Shown piece after piece: positions 1 through 7,819 of a stretch of 64,000 nucleotides of DNA. Below the pieces are notes generated by a model that ran no database searches, was not told the DNA's origin, and was given only the letters and a program-made list of their open reading frames with translations. The position numbers were made by a program, and so were the translations under genes. The stretch lies in NCBI GenBank assembly GCA_903884655.1, contig CAISFO010000055.1:1-64000 (forward strand), read 5' to 3'. The stretch comes from an uncultured Holophagaceae bacterium (GTDB taxonomy: Bacteria > Acidobacteriota > Holophagae > Holophagales > Holophagaceae). Each line of letters starts with the position of its first letter. Within the stretch, counting starts at the first letter, position 1.

Positions 1-2
1 AG

Positions 3-965
3 TACGCAGCGGACGTGGTGTACACCACCAAGGACATCTGCGCCCAGGAGCAGGTGCCCATGCCGGACCTGCTCAGCGAGTCGGGCCGGGCCATCGTGGC
101 CTACCACGAGGTGGTGGTGGTGGACATCATCGGCCTCATCGACACCACCCACACCAAGTACACCGTGACCCTCACGGGCAACGAGCCCCAGATCCTGAAG
201 GAGCTGGCCTACACCCGGGACAACATCTCCATCAAGAACTTCTCCGAGATGTACCACGACGCCATCACCCAGAAGGACGAGATGCTCACGCTCTTCAACC
301 TTGGCTACCTGGGCCTGGAGGACCGCAGCAAGGGCGAGACGCTGTTCTGGGAAGTCTGCCGCAAGCTCTCCCGCATCCTCACCAGCAAGACCCTGAAATA
401 CATCCCCGAGGAATTCCAGGACCTCAACAAGAGTCTGGCCGACAAGCTCATCGCCAACTTCAGCATCTTCCAGTCCATGCCGGACCACTGGGCCATCGAG
501 CAGCTCTTCCCCGTCATGCCCATCCACCGTCTGAAGGAGAAGCCGGGACTCTCCGCCACCCTCTGCGACATCACCTGCGACAGCGACGGCAAGATGGAGA
601 AGTTCATCGACCTGAAGGATGTGCGTGACGAGATCCCGCTGCACGAGCCCCGGAGCGGTGAAGCCTACTACGTGGCCTTCTTCCTCACGGGCGCCTACCA
701 GGACATCCTGGGCATGCGGCACAACCTCTTCGGCGCGCCCAACGAGGCGCACATCATGGTGCACGAGGACGACACCTTCAAGGTGCAGCACATCGTGAAG
801 GGCGACACCGTGGATCACGTACTCCGCAGCGTCCACTACGATCCCGACGTGCTGATCCAGGGTCCTCAGACCAAGCGGAAGGCCAGCGTCAAGAACGACG
901 CCGCGGAAGCCCTCCGCTCCCTCCTTACCGAGGAGCGGAAGCTGCACACCTACCTGGAGATCTGA
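3..965 (+). CDS. speA: Biosynthetic arginine decarboxylase, C-terminal part (cut by window start)
   Basis: Converts arginine to agmatine and CO2 (PLP enzyme), the first step of the agmatine route to putrescine; cytoplasmic. Only about the last 320 residues are present. The reading frame is open to base 3 without a stop, so the GTG at 15 is probably internal. Visible family features are the ESGRA stretch after VPMPDLLS near the visible N-terminus, the LCDITCDSDGK segment that carries the substrate/PLP-binding Cys-Asp pair, and GAYQDILGMRHNLFG, typical of SpeA and of group III decarboxylases. The full-length enzyme is about 630-660 residues, so roughly half lies upstream of the window. Family assignment is firm; regulation cannot be seen. 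Confidence 0.9.
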   Translation, partial: YAADVVYTTKDICAQEQVPMPDLLSESGRAIVAYHEVVVVDIIGLIDTTHTKYTVTLTGNEPQILKELAYTRDNISIKNFSEMYHDAITQKDEMLTLFNLGYLGLEDRSKGETLFWEVCRKLSRILTSKTLKYIPEEFQDLNKSLADKLIANFSIFQSMPDHWAIEQLFPVMPIHRLKEKPGLSATLCDITCDSDGKMEKFIDLKDVRDEIPLHEPRSGEAYYVAFFLTGAYQDILGMRHNLFGAPNEAHIMVHEDDTFKVQHIVKGDTVDHVLRSVHYDPDVLIQGPQTKRKASVKNDAAEALRSLLTEERKLHTYLEI

Positions 966-975
966 ACCGCTCGCC

Positions 976-1452
976 TTACCAGCGCGGTTCCGGCTTCTGC
1001 TTCCAGAGCCAGATGATGTAGTCCACGTTCTTGGGGGCGGCACCCAGCGTCTTCAGCCGGGCCATGCATTGGCCCCGGTGGTGCTGGGAGTGCAGGCAGA
1101 TCTGCAGCAGGGCATCGGAGACCGGGATCACGCAGGGCGGATCCGGAATCCAGGGGATCCGCACCGCCTTCGCCAGGGACGCATCATCCAGCCCCCGGCC
1201 CAGGGCCTTCAGCACCTCGTGACCGGCCTCGCAGCGGGCCTTCAGCTCGCTGAACGCCGGGAGGGGCCGCTTGGGGATTTCCGGAGTGTCCCCCTTGAAG
1301 ACCTGGAGAAAGGCCTCCTGCACCGCCACCATGTGCTCGGTCCTGGTCCGCAGGTCCTCGTCTTTCAGGAGGCCGGAAGCCCCCCAGGCGAAGAAGAACG
1401 TGGCGTCCGCCCAGGCCTGGTGGCTGAGGAGATCCTTCAGTGGACCGAGCAT
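976..1452 (-). CDS. DinB-family metal-binding four-helix protein
   Basis: 158 residues. It has the size and pattern of the DinB/YfiT-like four-helix bundle: an N-terminal LLSHQAWAD helix, and near residues 122-130 the motif HSQHHRGQ, which supplies His ligands for a divalent metal. Members include thiol-dependent S-transferases and many proteins of unknown substrate; nothing here fixes the reaction. The start at 1452 follows a GGAGG-like site (GGGAGGAGCC before ATG). It is convergent with speA (10 bp between the two stops) and divergent from the 3-hydroxyacyl-CoA dehydrogenase gene that begins at 1564, so it is probably transcribed alone. Confidence 0.75.
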   Translation of the reverse strand: MLGPLKDLLSHQAWADATFFFAWGASGLLKDEDLRTRTEHMVAVQEAFLQVFKGDTPEIPKRPLPAFSELKARCEAGHEVLKALGRGLDDASLAKAVRIPWIPDPPCVIPVSDALLQICLHSQHHRGQCMARLKTLGAAPKNVDYIIWLWKQKPEPRW

Positions 1453-1510
1453 GGCTCCTCCCGGATGATGGGCGAATTCTACCGGAGGTCGGTCGCGACG
1501 CTGTGCCGGA

Positions 1511-1558
1511 TTTCCACGAGAATGGATCTCATATATTTACATCCAGGACGAGAGGAGT
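1511..1558 (+). promoter_or_regulatory. Possible promoter and RBS of the 3-hydroxyacyl-CoA dehydrogenase gene
   Basis: This is a short AT-rich stretch in otherwise GC-rich DNA. TATATT at 1532-1537 is a good -10 hexamer. TTTCCA at 1511-1516 is a weak -35 with a 15-bp spacer, shorter than ideal. GAGAGGAG at 1550-1557 is a strong ribosome binding site in front of the ATG at 1564. Prediction by eye only. Confidence 0.3.
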
Positions 1559-1563
1559 CAGGC

Positions 1564-2451
1564 ATGGACATCCAGCGTATCGGCATCGTCGGTTGCGGTC
1601 TCATGGGGTCGGGAATCGCCCAGTGCGCGGCCGAATCCGGCTGCCTGGTTCTTGTGAAGGAGGCCAACGAGGCCCTGCTCACCAAAGGCTTGGCGCGCAT
1701 CCACAGCGCCTGGGACCGGGCTGTGGCCAAGGGCAAGGTCAGCGAGGATCAGCGCGCGGGCTGGACCTTGAACGTCAAGGGTACGCTCGAATTCGCGGCG
1801 CTGACTGAATGCGATCTGGTGGTGGAGGCCATTCCCGAGCGCCTCGACCTGAAGCTCCAGACCTTCACGGCGCTGGACAGCCTCCTGGGGCCGAAGACGA
1901 TTCTGTGCACCAATACGTCCAGCCTTTCCGTGGCTCAGATCAGCCCGGTCCTGGCCGCATACCGCCTTCCCCGCCTGGCGGGCCTCCATTTCTTCAACCC
2001 CGTGCCCATGATGCCCCTGGTGGAGGTCGTCCGCACCCTCGCGACCGACGAGGACACCCTCGCCACTCTGCGGGCCTTTGTCCAGAAACTGGGCAAGACC
2101 GCCGTCATGGCGCCTGACGCCCCGGGCTTCATCGTCAATCGCCTGCTGATCCCCTACCTGCTGGACGCCATGCGCTGCGCCGAGCAGCGCCTGGCCACAG
2201 TGGAAGACATCGACACGGGCATGAAGCTGGGCTGCGGCCACCCCATGGGTCCCCTGCACCTCAGCGATTTCATCGGCCTGGACACCATGCAGAGCGTGGC
2301 CGAGGTGCTCTTCGAAGCCTTCGGCGAGCCCAGGTTCAAGGCGCCCGCCCTGCTTCGCCAACTGGTGGCCGCCGGGCGCCTGGGCCGCAAGACCGGGTCG
2401 GGCTTCTACCGCTGGGAGGGCGAGAAGCGGGCCGAGGCCCTGCCGCTCTAG
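1564..2451 (+). CDS. 3-hydroxyacyl-CoA (3-hydroxybutyryl-CoA) dehydrogenase
   Basis: 295 residues, the usual length of the stand-alone HBD/FadB-N-like enzyme. It interconverts 3-hydroxybutyryl-CoA (or other 3-hydroxyacyl-CoA) and the 3-oxo form with NAD(P). An N-terminal Rossmann fold shows GCGLMGSGIAQ near residue 10. The catalytic His is in LAGLHFFNPVPMM, preceded by NTSS, and the C-terminal dimer domain has the APGFIVNRLL signature. The ATG at 1564 is chosen because it starts the Rossmann strand directly and follows a strong RBS; longer open frames upstream have no homology. It may serve beta-oxidation or polyhydroxybutyrate/butyrate metabolism. No partner genes are adjacent, so the substrate chain length is unknown. 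Confidence 0.88.
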   Translation: MDIQRIGIVGCGLMGSGIAQCAAESGCLVLVKEANEALLTKGLARIHSAWDRAVAKGKVSEDQRAGWTLNVKGTLEFAALTECDLVVEAIPERLDLKLQTFTALDSLLGPKTILCTNTSSLSVAQISPVLAAYRLPRLAGLHFFNPVPMMPLVEVVRTLATDEDTLATLRAFVQKLGKTAVMAPDAPGFIVNRLLIPYLLDAMRCAEQRLATVEDIDTGMKLGCGHPMGPLHLSDFIGLDTMQSVAEVLFEAFGEPRFKAPALLRQLVAAGRLGRKTGSGFYRWEGEKRAEALPL

Positions 2452-2463
2452 GATTTGACCCGC

Positions 2464-2814
2464 ATGCTCGACCTTCTGCTGATCCCCGCGGCCCTGCTGC
2501 TGATCCTCGCCCTTTGGTCCGCCCATCGCGGAGAGCACCGGCTGCACGGGCACCTCATGACGGCGGTCTTCACCATCATCGGCCTGCGGCTGGTACTGCA
2601 CCCGCGGGAGTTGACCCCGCACCACCGCACGGTCTGGCTCTGCATCCTTGCCGCCGCCGGGACCACCATCCTCCTGGGCCGGATGGCCCTGGCCTGGCGG
2701 GAGGCTCGCACGACCCATCGCGCCTTTCCCAGGATCCACCGGGGATTCGGAACCGCCACCCTGGTGGGACTCGCCACCGCGACCCTGGTCTGGTTGATGC
2801 GGAATCGGGTCTGA
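2464..2814 (+). CDS. Small four-helix integral membrane protein, function unknown
   Basis: 116 residues, almost entirely hydrophobic, with four predicted membrane spans (about residues 4-20, 30-47, 60-82, 94-111 from the ATG). Conserved-looking histidines sit at span edges (HRGEHRLHGH, TPHHRT, TTHR). Size and pattern resemble DUF420-like or cytochrome-associated membrane proteins, but I cannot assign it to a family. A TTG at 2455 in the same frame is an alternative start; ATG 2464 has AGGA about 10 bases upstream. It starts 12 bases after the dehydrogenase stop, so the two are probably cotranscribed. It runs tail-to-tail with purD. Confidence 0.55.
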   Translation: MLDLLLIPAALLLILALWSAHRGEHRLHGHLMTAVFTIIGLRLVLHPRELTPHHRTVWLCILAAAGTTILLGRMALAWREARTTHRAFPRIHRGFGTATLVGLATATLVWLMRNRV

Positions 2815-2820
2815 ACGCCC

Positions 2821-4119
2821 TTACCAGGGATCCTGCACGGTCTTTCCGGCCTGGGCGTGGCGCAGGGCCTTGAGGCCGATGTCGCGGCGAACCTGCCGCC
2901 CGGGCCAGGTCACTTCTGGCAGGGCAGCCTCGATGGCCGCCCGTGCGGTGACGAGATCAGGTGCCGAGGTGGCGAGGTTCAATACGCGGCCCCCATTGGT
3001 GAGCCACTGGCCGCCCTGCTTCCGAGTGCCGGCATGGATCACAGAGACCGCCGGTGCACCGATGCTGATGGGCACGCCCTTTTTGGCGCCCTCAGGATAA
3101 TCTTCTGCCGCCAGCACCACGGTGATGGCCGTGTGGGGCTTCAGCTTCAGTTCCCGGGACACCAGGCGGCCCTGGGCCACCTCCAGCAGCAGGGCGGCCA
3201 GGTCCTCGTCCAGCAGCTGCATGAGCACCTGGGTTTCCGGATCGCCGAAACGCACGTTGTACTCCAGCAGCTCGGGGCCTCTGGCCGTCCACATGACGCC
3301 CAGGAACAGCACGCCACGGGCCACCAGGCCATCCTTCTGGAGGCCCTCTACCGTGGGCTCCACCAGCAGGGTCCGCATAAGGTCCACATCGGCAGGGCGC
3401 AGGTAGGGGATGGGACCGAAAGCCCCCATGCCACCGGTGTTGGGGCCCTGGTCGCCCTCGAAGATGCGCTTGTGGTCCTGGCAGGCGGGCAGCATGGCGT
3501 AGGACGCATGTTGGGCATCCACGTCTACCAGCACATGCAGGGACAGTTCCATGCCCACCAGGGGGGCCTCGAAGACCACCGTCTTGCTGGCCTCGCCGAA
3601 CTGCCCGGCCAGGAAGGCCCGGAAGGTGGCCAGGGCCTCGGCCTGGCTCTGGGCCAGAACGACGCCCTTGCCCGCGGCGAGCCCGTCAGCCTTCAGCACG
3701 ATGGGGTAGCCATGGGTCCAACTGCGAATCAAGGCCTCGCCTGCAGCCAGGTCCGTGACAGTGTGGCTGGCGGCGCAGGGGATGCCATGGCGCACCATGA
3801 AGTCCTTGGCGAAGGCCTTGCTGCCCTCCAGGCGGGCCGTGGCGGCGTCATGGCCGAAGACCGGGATGCCCAGGGCGCGCACAGCGTCGGCCACGCCTGC
3901 GACCAGGGGCACTTCTGGGCCAGCCACAACCAGATCCGGGCGGTTCGCGACACACCATGCGGCCACCGCGGCCGGGTCCTCCAGATCCAGGTTCACGCAG
4001 GTGCCCAGCTCCGCCAGGGCGTCGCTGCCCGGCGCCGACACCAGCTCCAGGGGCGAAGCCTTCAGGCTGAGCGCCAGGGCATGTTCCCGGCCACCGGAGC
4101 CGAGGAGCAGGATCTTCAT
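2821..4119 (-). CDS. purD: Phosphoribosylamine--glycine ligase
   Basis: 432 residues, the normal length. It catalyses the second step of de novo purine synthesis: phosphoribosylamine + glycine + ATP to GAR. The start MKILLLGSGGREHAL is the classical PurD N-domain signature and has GGAGG five bases upstream (GGAGGTTGTC-ATG); a GTG four codons earlier is less likely. The ATP-grasp region has KADGLAAGKGVV, EGDQGPNTGGMGA and NVRFGDPE (metal ligands). It stands alone, with tpx divergent across a 150-bp gap and the small membrane protein convergent, not in a pur operon. Confidence 0.97.
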   Translation of the reverse strand: MKILLLGSGGREHALALSLKASPLELVSAPGSDALAELGTCVNLDLEDPAAVAAWCVANRPDLVVAGPEVPLVAGVADAVRALGIPVFGHDAATARLEGSKAFAKDFMVRHGIPCAASHTVTDLAAGEALIRSWTHGYPIVLKADGLAAGKGVVLAQSQAEALATFRAFLAGQFGEASKTVVFEAPLVGMELSLHVLVDVDAQHASYAMLPACQDHKRIFEGDQGPNTGGMGAFGPIPYLRPADVDLMRTLLVEPTVEGLQKDGLVARGVLFLGVMWTARGPELLEYNVRFGDPETQVLMQLLDEDLAALLLEVAQGRLVSRELKLKPHTAITVVLAAEDYPEGAKKGVPISIGAPAVSVIHAGTRKQGGQWLTNGGRVLNLATSAPDLVTARAAIEAALPEVTWPGRQVRRDIGLKALRHAQAGKTVQDPW

Positions 4120-4270
4120 GACAACCTCCACCTTCCAGTATCACCCAGGCTGATGGGAAACCCTCCCGCCCGGGGCCATGCAGCCACCCGCTTCGGAGCC
4201 GATGCCCGGGTCAGGAATGGCTCCCTTCCCTGCACCGATGGGAGTAGGATGAGCCCGCCGGGAGGTTTCC

Positions 4271-4816
4271 ATGGCCACCATCACCTTGAATGGCATTCCC
4301 ATCCGCACCTGTGGTGCCTTGCCCCTGCCGGGCCAGGCGACACCTCCCTTCACGCTCACCCGGACGGACCTGAGCGAGTTCACCAGTGTGGATCTGGAAG
4401 GTCAGCGGGTGCTCCTGAGCATCTTCCCCAGTCTGGACACGGCCACCTGCGCCCAGAGCGTGTCCACCTTCAACATCCTCTCCGCCGATCTTCCCAACAC
4501 CGTCATGCTGTGTGTCTCCATGGACCTGCCCTTCGCCCAGGGCCTCTTCTGTGGTGCGCGGGGACTCACCCGGGCCGTGCCCGCCTCCGCCTTCCGGCAT
4601 CCGGAATTCGGCCAGGCCTTCGGCGTCACCATGGTGGACGGACCCCTCCGAGGCCTGTTCGCCCGGGCCGTGGTGGCCCTGGATGAGAACGGCACCGTGT
4701 TGCACACCGAGCTGGTGCCGGAGCTCACCCACGAGCCGGACTACGACCTGGCCGTGCACGCCATCCGCAACCGCCACCATCCCTGCGCGGAGGATGCGCT
4801 GGAAAGCACGGAATAG
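4271..4816 (+). CDS. tpx: Thiol peroxidase (atypical 2-Cys peroxiredoxin)
   Basis: 181 residues. It reduces hydrogen peroxide and alkyl hydroperoxides with thioredoxin. The Tpx motif PSLDTATCAQSV (peroxidatic Cys about residue 60) and the second Cys in FCGARGL (about residue 95) form the intramolecular disulfide pair of this subfamily. The N-terminus TLNGIPIRTCG also matches Tpx. A strong RBS (GGGAGGTTTCC) precedes the ATG. The C-terminus is some 13 residues longer than E. coli Tpx. It is divergent from purD and ends only 9 bp from the stop of the convergent dehydratase small subunit gene. Confidence 0.93.
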   Translation: MATITLNGIPIRTCGALPLPGQATPPFTLTRTDLSEFTSVDLEGQRVLLSIFPSLDTATCAQSVSTFNILSADLPNTVMLCVSMDLPFAQGLFCGARGLTRAVPASAFRHPEFGQAFGVTMVDGPLRGLFARAVVALDENGTVLHTELVPELTHEPDYDLAVHAIRNRHHPCAEDALESTE

Positions 4817-4825
4817 AGCGCCTCT

Positions 4826-5320
4826 TCAGGCGTTCTTCGCCATCAATCTGGCCCGGGTATAGAGGATAAGCCCGCCGGCCTCCATGATGCCCTTGCGAGC
4901 GGCGGGCAGTTTCACCTGCTCGAAGGCCTTGCCGTTGCTCCGGTTCAGCACCTGGTCTTCGGTGAGCTCCAATTCGTCCCCCTCGCTGGCCTCGATGCCG
5001 GGGCAGATCACCACCCGCAAGCCCAGGTTGATGGCGTTCTGGAGGAAGATGCGGGAGATGCTCCGGGCCACCACAGACACCTCATGGCCCTTCAGGGTGG
5101 AGCAGGCCTGTTCGCGGCTGGAGCCGCAGCCGAAGTTCTCCCCGCCCACAATGATGGAGCCGGCCGGGAAGGCCTTGGCCTTCAGCTTCGCGTTGAACTC
5201 CGTGCGATCGAAGAAGGCGAACTGGGGGGTTTCCGTGGGCAGCACCGTGGCCATGAAGCGGCCCGGGTAGATGTCGTCGGTGCTGATGTCGTTCTCGAGC
5301 TTGAGGATGACCTTGGCCAT
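4826..5320 (-). CDS. Aconitase-superfamily dehydratase/isomerase, small subunit (LeuD-like)
   Basis: 164 residues, the length of archaeal/deltaproteobacterial-type LeuD. It forms the swivelling domain of a two-subunit aconitase-type enzyme and carries the substrate carboxylate-binding loop: ENFGCGSSREQA near residues 60-72 is the family signature. The N-terminus DISTDDIYPGRF is typical of isopropylmalate/citraconate/2,3-dimethylmalate dehydratase small subunits. It lies 3 bp after the large subunit and is the last gene of a five-gene operon that contains no leuA or leuB of the standard leucine type. I therefore leave the symbol blank: leucine biosynthesis, citramalate/3-methylmalate interconversion and 2,3-dimethylmalate dehydration are all compatible. 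Operon logic favours citramalate to 3-methylmalate. Confidence 0.85.
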   Translation of the reverse strand: MAKVILKLENDISTDDIYPGRFMATVLPTETPQFAFFDRTEFNAKLKAKAFPAGSIIVGGENFGCGSSREQACSTLKGHEVSVVARSISRIFLQNAINLGLRVVICPGIEASEGDELELTEDQVLNRSNGKAFEQVKLPAARKGIMEAGGLILYTRARLMAKNA

Positions 5321-5323
5321 GGC

Positions 5324-6610
5324 TCACCCCTTCCTGGGATCAGTGATGACGCCGGTGATCGCCGAAGCGGCGGCCACCATGGGGCTGCATAGGTAGACGA
5401 AGCCCGTGGGGTTGCCCATGCGGCCTTTGAAGTTGCGGTTGGTGGTGCTGAGGGCCGTTTCGCCATCCCCCAGGGCGCCCTCGTGGACGCCCAGGCAGGG
5501 TCCGCAGCCGGAGTTCATCACCACGGCGCCCGCCCGCATGAAGTCGTGGATGTAGCCCTTGTCCAGGGCCTGGGCGAAGATCTTGCTGGAGGCCGGGAAC
5601 ACCAGCATGCGGGTGCCTTCGGCCACCTTCTTGCCCCGGAGGATGGCGGCGGCATCAGCCAGATCGTCCAGACGCCCATTGGTGCAGCTGCCGATGACGA
5701 TCTGCTGGACCCGAGTGCCCACCACCTGGTCGATGGGTTTCACGTTGTCCACCATGTGGGGGCAGGCGATCTGGGGTACCAGGCTGGACACATCAATGTC
5801 CACGGTCCGGACATAGGTGGCATCCGGGTCCGGGGTGACGCAGGTGATGGCGTCCGTGACCCCCGCCTCCTCCCGCAGGTAGCGGACCGTTTCCTCGTCC
5901 CCGGGCACGATGCCTGATGTGGCCCCCGCCTCCACGCTCATGTTGCAGATGGCGATGCGGCCGCTGGTGCTCATCCGGCGGATGGTGCCGCCATGGAACT
6001 CAAGCACCTTGAAATTGGCGCCCTGGGCCGTGAGCAGGCCGATGAGGTGGAGGATGAGGTCCTTGGGTCCCACCATGGGAGGAAAATCCCCCTCGACCGT
6101 GACCTTGATGGTGGCGGGCACCTCGATGTTCACGGCGATGCCCAGGCTCCAGGCCGAGGCCATCTCCGTGGCCCCCACGCCGAAGCTGAAGGCGCCCAGG
6201 GCCCCGTGACTGGTGGTGTGGGAATCGGTGCCCACCACCACGAAGCCGGGCCGCACATAGCCGTACTCGGGCAGGATCTGGTGGCAGATGCCACCCACAT
6301 CGCCCCGGACATCGTGGAACTTGGTGATGCCGTTGGCAGTCACGAACTCCCGGATCTTCTTCTGGTTGGTGGCGGTCTTGGGGGATTCCGCCGGAACCCG
6401 GTGGTCGAAGATGATGGCGACCTTCGAGGGGTCCCAGACCTTCGGCGCCAGGCCGGTGCCCTGGAACACCTCCTGGAACTGGTTGATCACCAGGGCCGCG
6501 TTCTCGTGGGACATGGCCAGGTCCACCTGGGGTTCCACCACATCGCCCACCTTCACGGAGGCCTGTCCCGCTGCGCGGGCCAGGATTTTTTCCACAACTG
6601 TCATGCCCAT
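5324..6610 (-). CDS. Aconitase-superfamily dehydratase/isomerase, large subunit (LeuC-like)
   Basis: 428 residues, the short LeuC/HacA type. It binds a [4Fe-4S] cluster and catalyses dehydration/rehydration of a 2-hydroxy acid. Cluster ligands are visible in IGSCTNGR and SGCGPCLG; VGTDSHTTSHGALGAF and FDHRVPAE are further active-site signatures. The start at 6610 has GGGGA upstream; a second in-frame ATG lies two codons later. It begins 9 bp after the CoA-transferase stop and is followed 3 bp later by its small subunit. Context (CoA-transferase, HMG-CoA-lyase-type enzyme, decarboxylating dehydrogenase) suggests citramalate/citraconate/3-methylmalate as substrates rather than isopropylmalate; this is inference. 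Confidence 0.87.
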   Translation of the reverse strand: MGMTVVEKILARAAGQASVKVGDVVEPQVDLAMSHENAALVINQFQEVFQGTGLAPKVWDPSKVAIIFDHRVPAESPKTATNQKKIREFVTANGITKFHDVRGDVGGICHQILPEYGYVRPGFVVVGTDSHTTSHGALGAFSFGVGATEMASAWSLGIAVNIEVPATIKVTVEGDFPPMVGPKDLILHLIGLLTAQGANFKVLEFHGGTIRRMSTSGRIAICNMSVEAGATSGIVPGDEETVRYLREEAGVTDAITCVTPDPDATYVRTVDIDVSSLVPQIACPHMVDNVKPIDQVVGTRVQQIVIGSCTNGRLDDLADAAAILRGKKVAEGTRMLVFPASSKIFAQALDKGYIHDFMRAGAVVMNSGCGPCLGVHEGALGDGETALSTTNRNFKGRMGNPTGFVYLCSPMVAAASAITGVITDPRKG

Positions 6611-6619
6611 GGCAATCCC

Positions 6620-7819
6620 CTAGATCACGCCCTTGGATTTCAAATCGGTCAGCTGTGCTCCGGTAAGCCCCAGGGCCCCGAAGATCCGCTCATTGTGCTC
6701 GCCCAGGACCGGCGGCGGCGTATCTACGGTGCCTGGGGTCTTCTCGAACAAAGCGGTCATGCCAAAGACTTCGATCTCCCCGATGTCCGGGACCGGAACC
6801 TTGTGAAGCACCCGGCGATGCTCGATCTGGGGCTGGCGCAGGGCTTCCTCCAGTCCCAGGATCGCGCCGCTCGGAACATCCTTCGCATTCAGGGCCTCCA
6901 CCCAGAAGGCGGTAGGCCTCTGGGTCAACCGGACTTCCAGCAGCGCGGTCAGCTCGGGACGATGCTGCTTGCGGCTGTCCCGCTCCTGGAAGTGCGGATC
7001 AGCCTTCAGTTCGGGCACACCGAGCACATCGCAGACGGACTCCCATTGCTCCTGCTTGTTGGCAGCGATATTGATGTAGCCGTCCTGGGTGCGGAAGGTG
7101 CCGCTGGGCGCCGCCGTGAAGTTGTGGTTGCCGAGCAGGGTGGGCTGCTCCCCACCGATGAGCAGGTTGGCGGCGATCCAACCCATGAGCGGCATGATGC
7201 TGTCGAGCAGGGCCACATCGATGAACTGGCCTTCACCCGTGCGCTCCCGGTGGAAGAGGGCGGCCATGACGGCGAAGGCCGCATTGAGCCCGCCCACGGT
7301 GTCGCAAACCGGGAACCCGGCCCGCAGAGGATTCAGCCGCTCGTCCCCATTCACCGCCATCTCGCCTGATAGCCCCTGGATGATCTGGTCATAGGCGGGC
7401 TTGAAGGCATCGGGTCCGGTCTGGCCGAACCCCGAGATGGCACAGTAGATGAGCTTTGGATTGATCTCCGCCAGGGACTGGTAGCCCAGGCCTAGGCGCT
7501 CCATCACACCCGGGCGGAAGTTCTCCACCAGCACGTCGGCGTCCTTCACCAGCTTCCGGAACAGCTCCTTGCCTTCGGGGGACTTGGTGTTGAGGGTGAT
7601 GGACAGCTTGTTGCAGTTCTGGGCCAGAAAGCTGGTGCCCATGAGCTTCTTGTTCAGGTCCGGCAGGATGCCCAGCTTGCGGGCCAGGTCGCCATCCTTG
7701 GGGTTCTCCACCTTGATGACCTCGGCCCCGAGCTGCGCCAGATGCAGCGTCGTGAAGGGCCCGGACAGCACGTTCGTGAGGTCCAGGACCTTGATGCCCT
7801 CGAGGACCTTCCGCGTCAT
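6620..7819 (-). CDS. Class III (CaiB/BaiF family) CoA-transferase
   Basis: 399 residues. It moves CoA from a donor acyl-CoA to a carboxylic acid through an aspartyl-CoA anhydride. The N-terminal MTRKVLEGIKVLDLTNVLSG and the block GAEVIKVENP are typical. The catalytic Asp is in GEGQFIDVALLDS, and GFGQTGP is another family hallmark. It overlaps the upstream lyase gene by 4 bp (ATGA), implying translational coupling, so the two enzymes probably act on the same CoA ester. The simplest reading is that it forms or resolves the CoA ester cleaved by the lyase (for example citramalate to citramalyl-CoA). The acid specificity cannot be read from sequence. Confidence 0.9.
   Translation of the reverse strand: MTRKVLEGIKVLDLTNVLSGPFTTLHLAQLGAEVIKVENPKDGDLARKLGILPDLNKKLMGTSFLAQNCNKLSITLNTKSPEGKELFRKLVKDADVLVENFRPGVMERLGLGYQSLAEINPKLIYCAISGFGQTGPDAFKPAYDQIIQGLSGEMAVNGDERLNPLRAGFPVCDTVGGLNAAFAVMAALFHRERTGEGQFIDVALLDSIMPLMGWIAANLLIGGEQPTLLGNHNFTAAPSGTFRTQDGYINIAANKQEQWESVCDVLGVPELKADPHFQERDSRKQHRPELTALLEVRLTQRPTAFWVEALNAKDVPSGAILGLEEALRQPQIEHRRVLHKVPVPDIGEIEVFGMTALFEKTPGTVDTPPPVLGEHNERIFGALGLTGAQLTDLKSKGVI

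Noticed and set aside
2857..4686. 609-codon plus-strand open frame over purD and tpx
   Set aside because: Opposite-strand or out-of-frame shadow of two well-supported genes.
4826..6610. Calling the pair leuC/leuD of leucine biosynthesis
   Set aside because: Family match is to LeuCD-like enzymes in general, but the operon contains a CoA-transferase and a lyase and no isopropylmalate synthase, so the leucine-pathway name is not supported.
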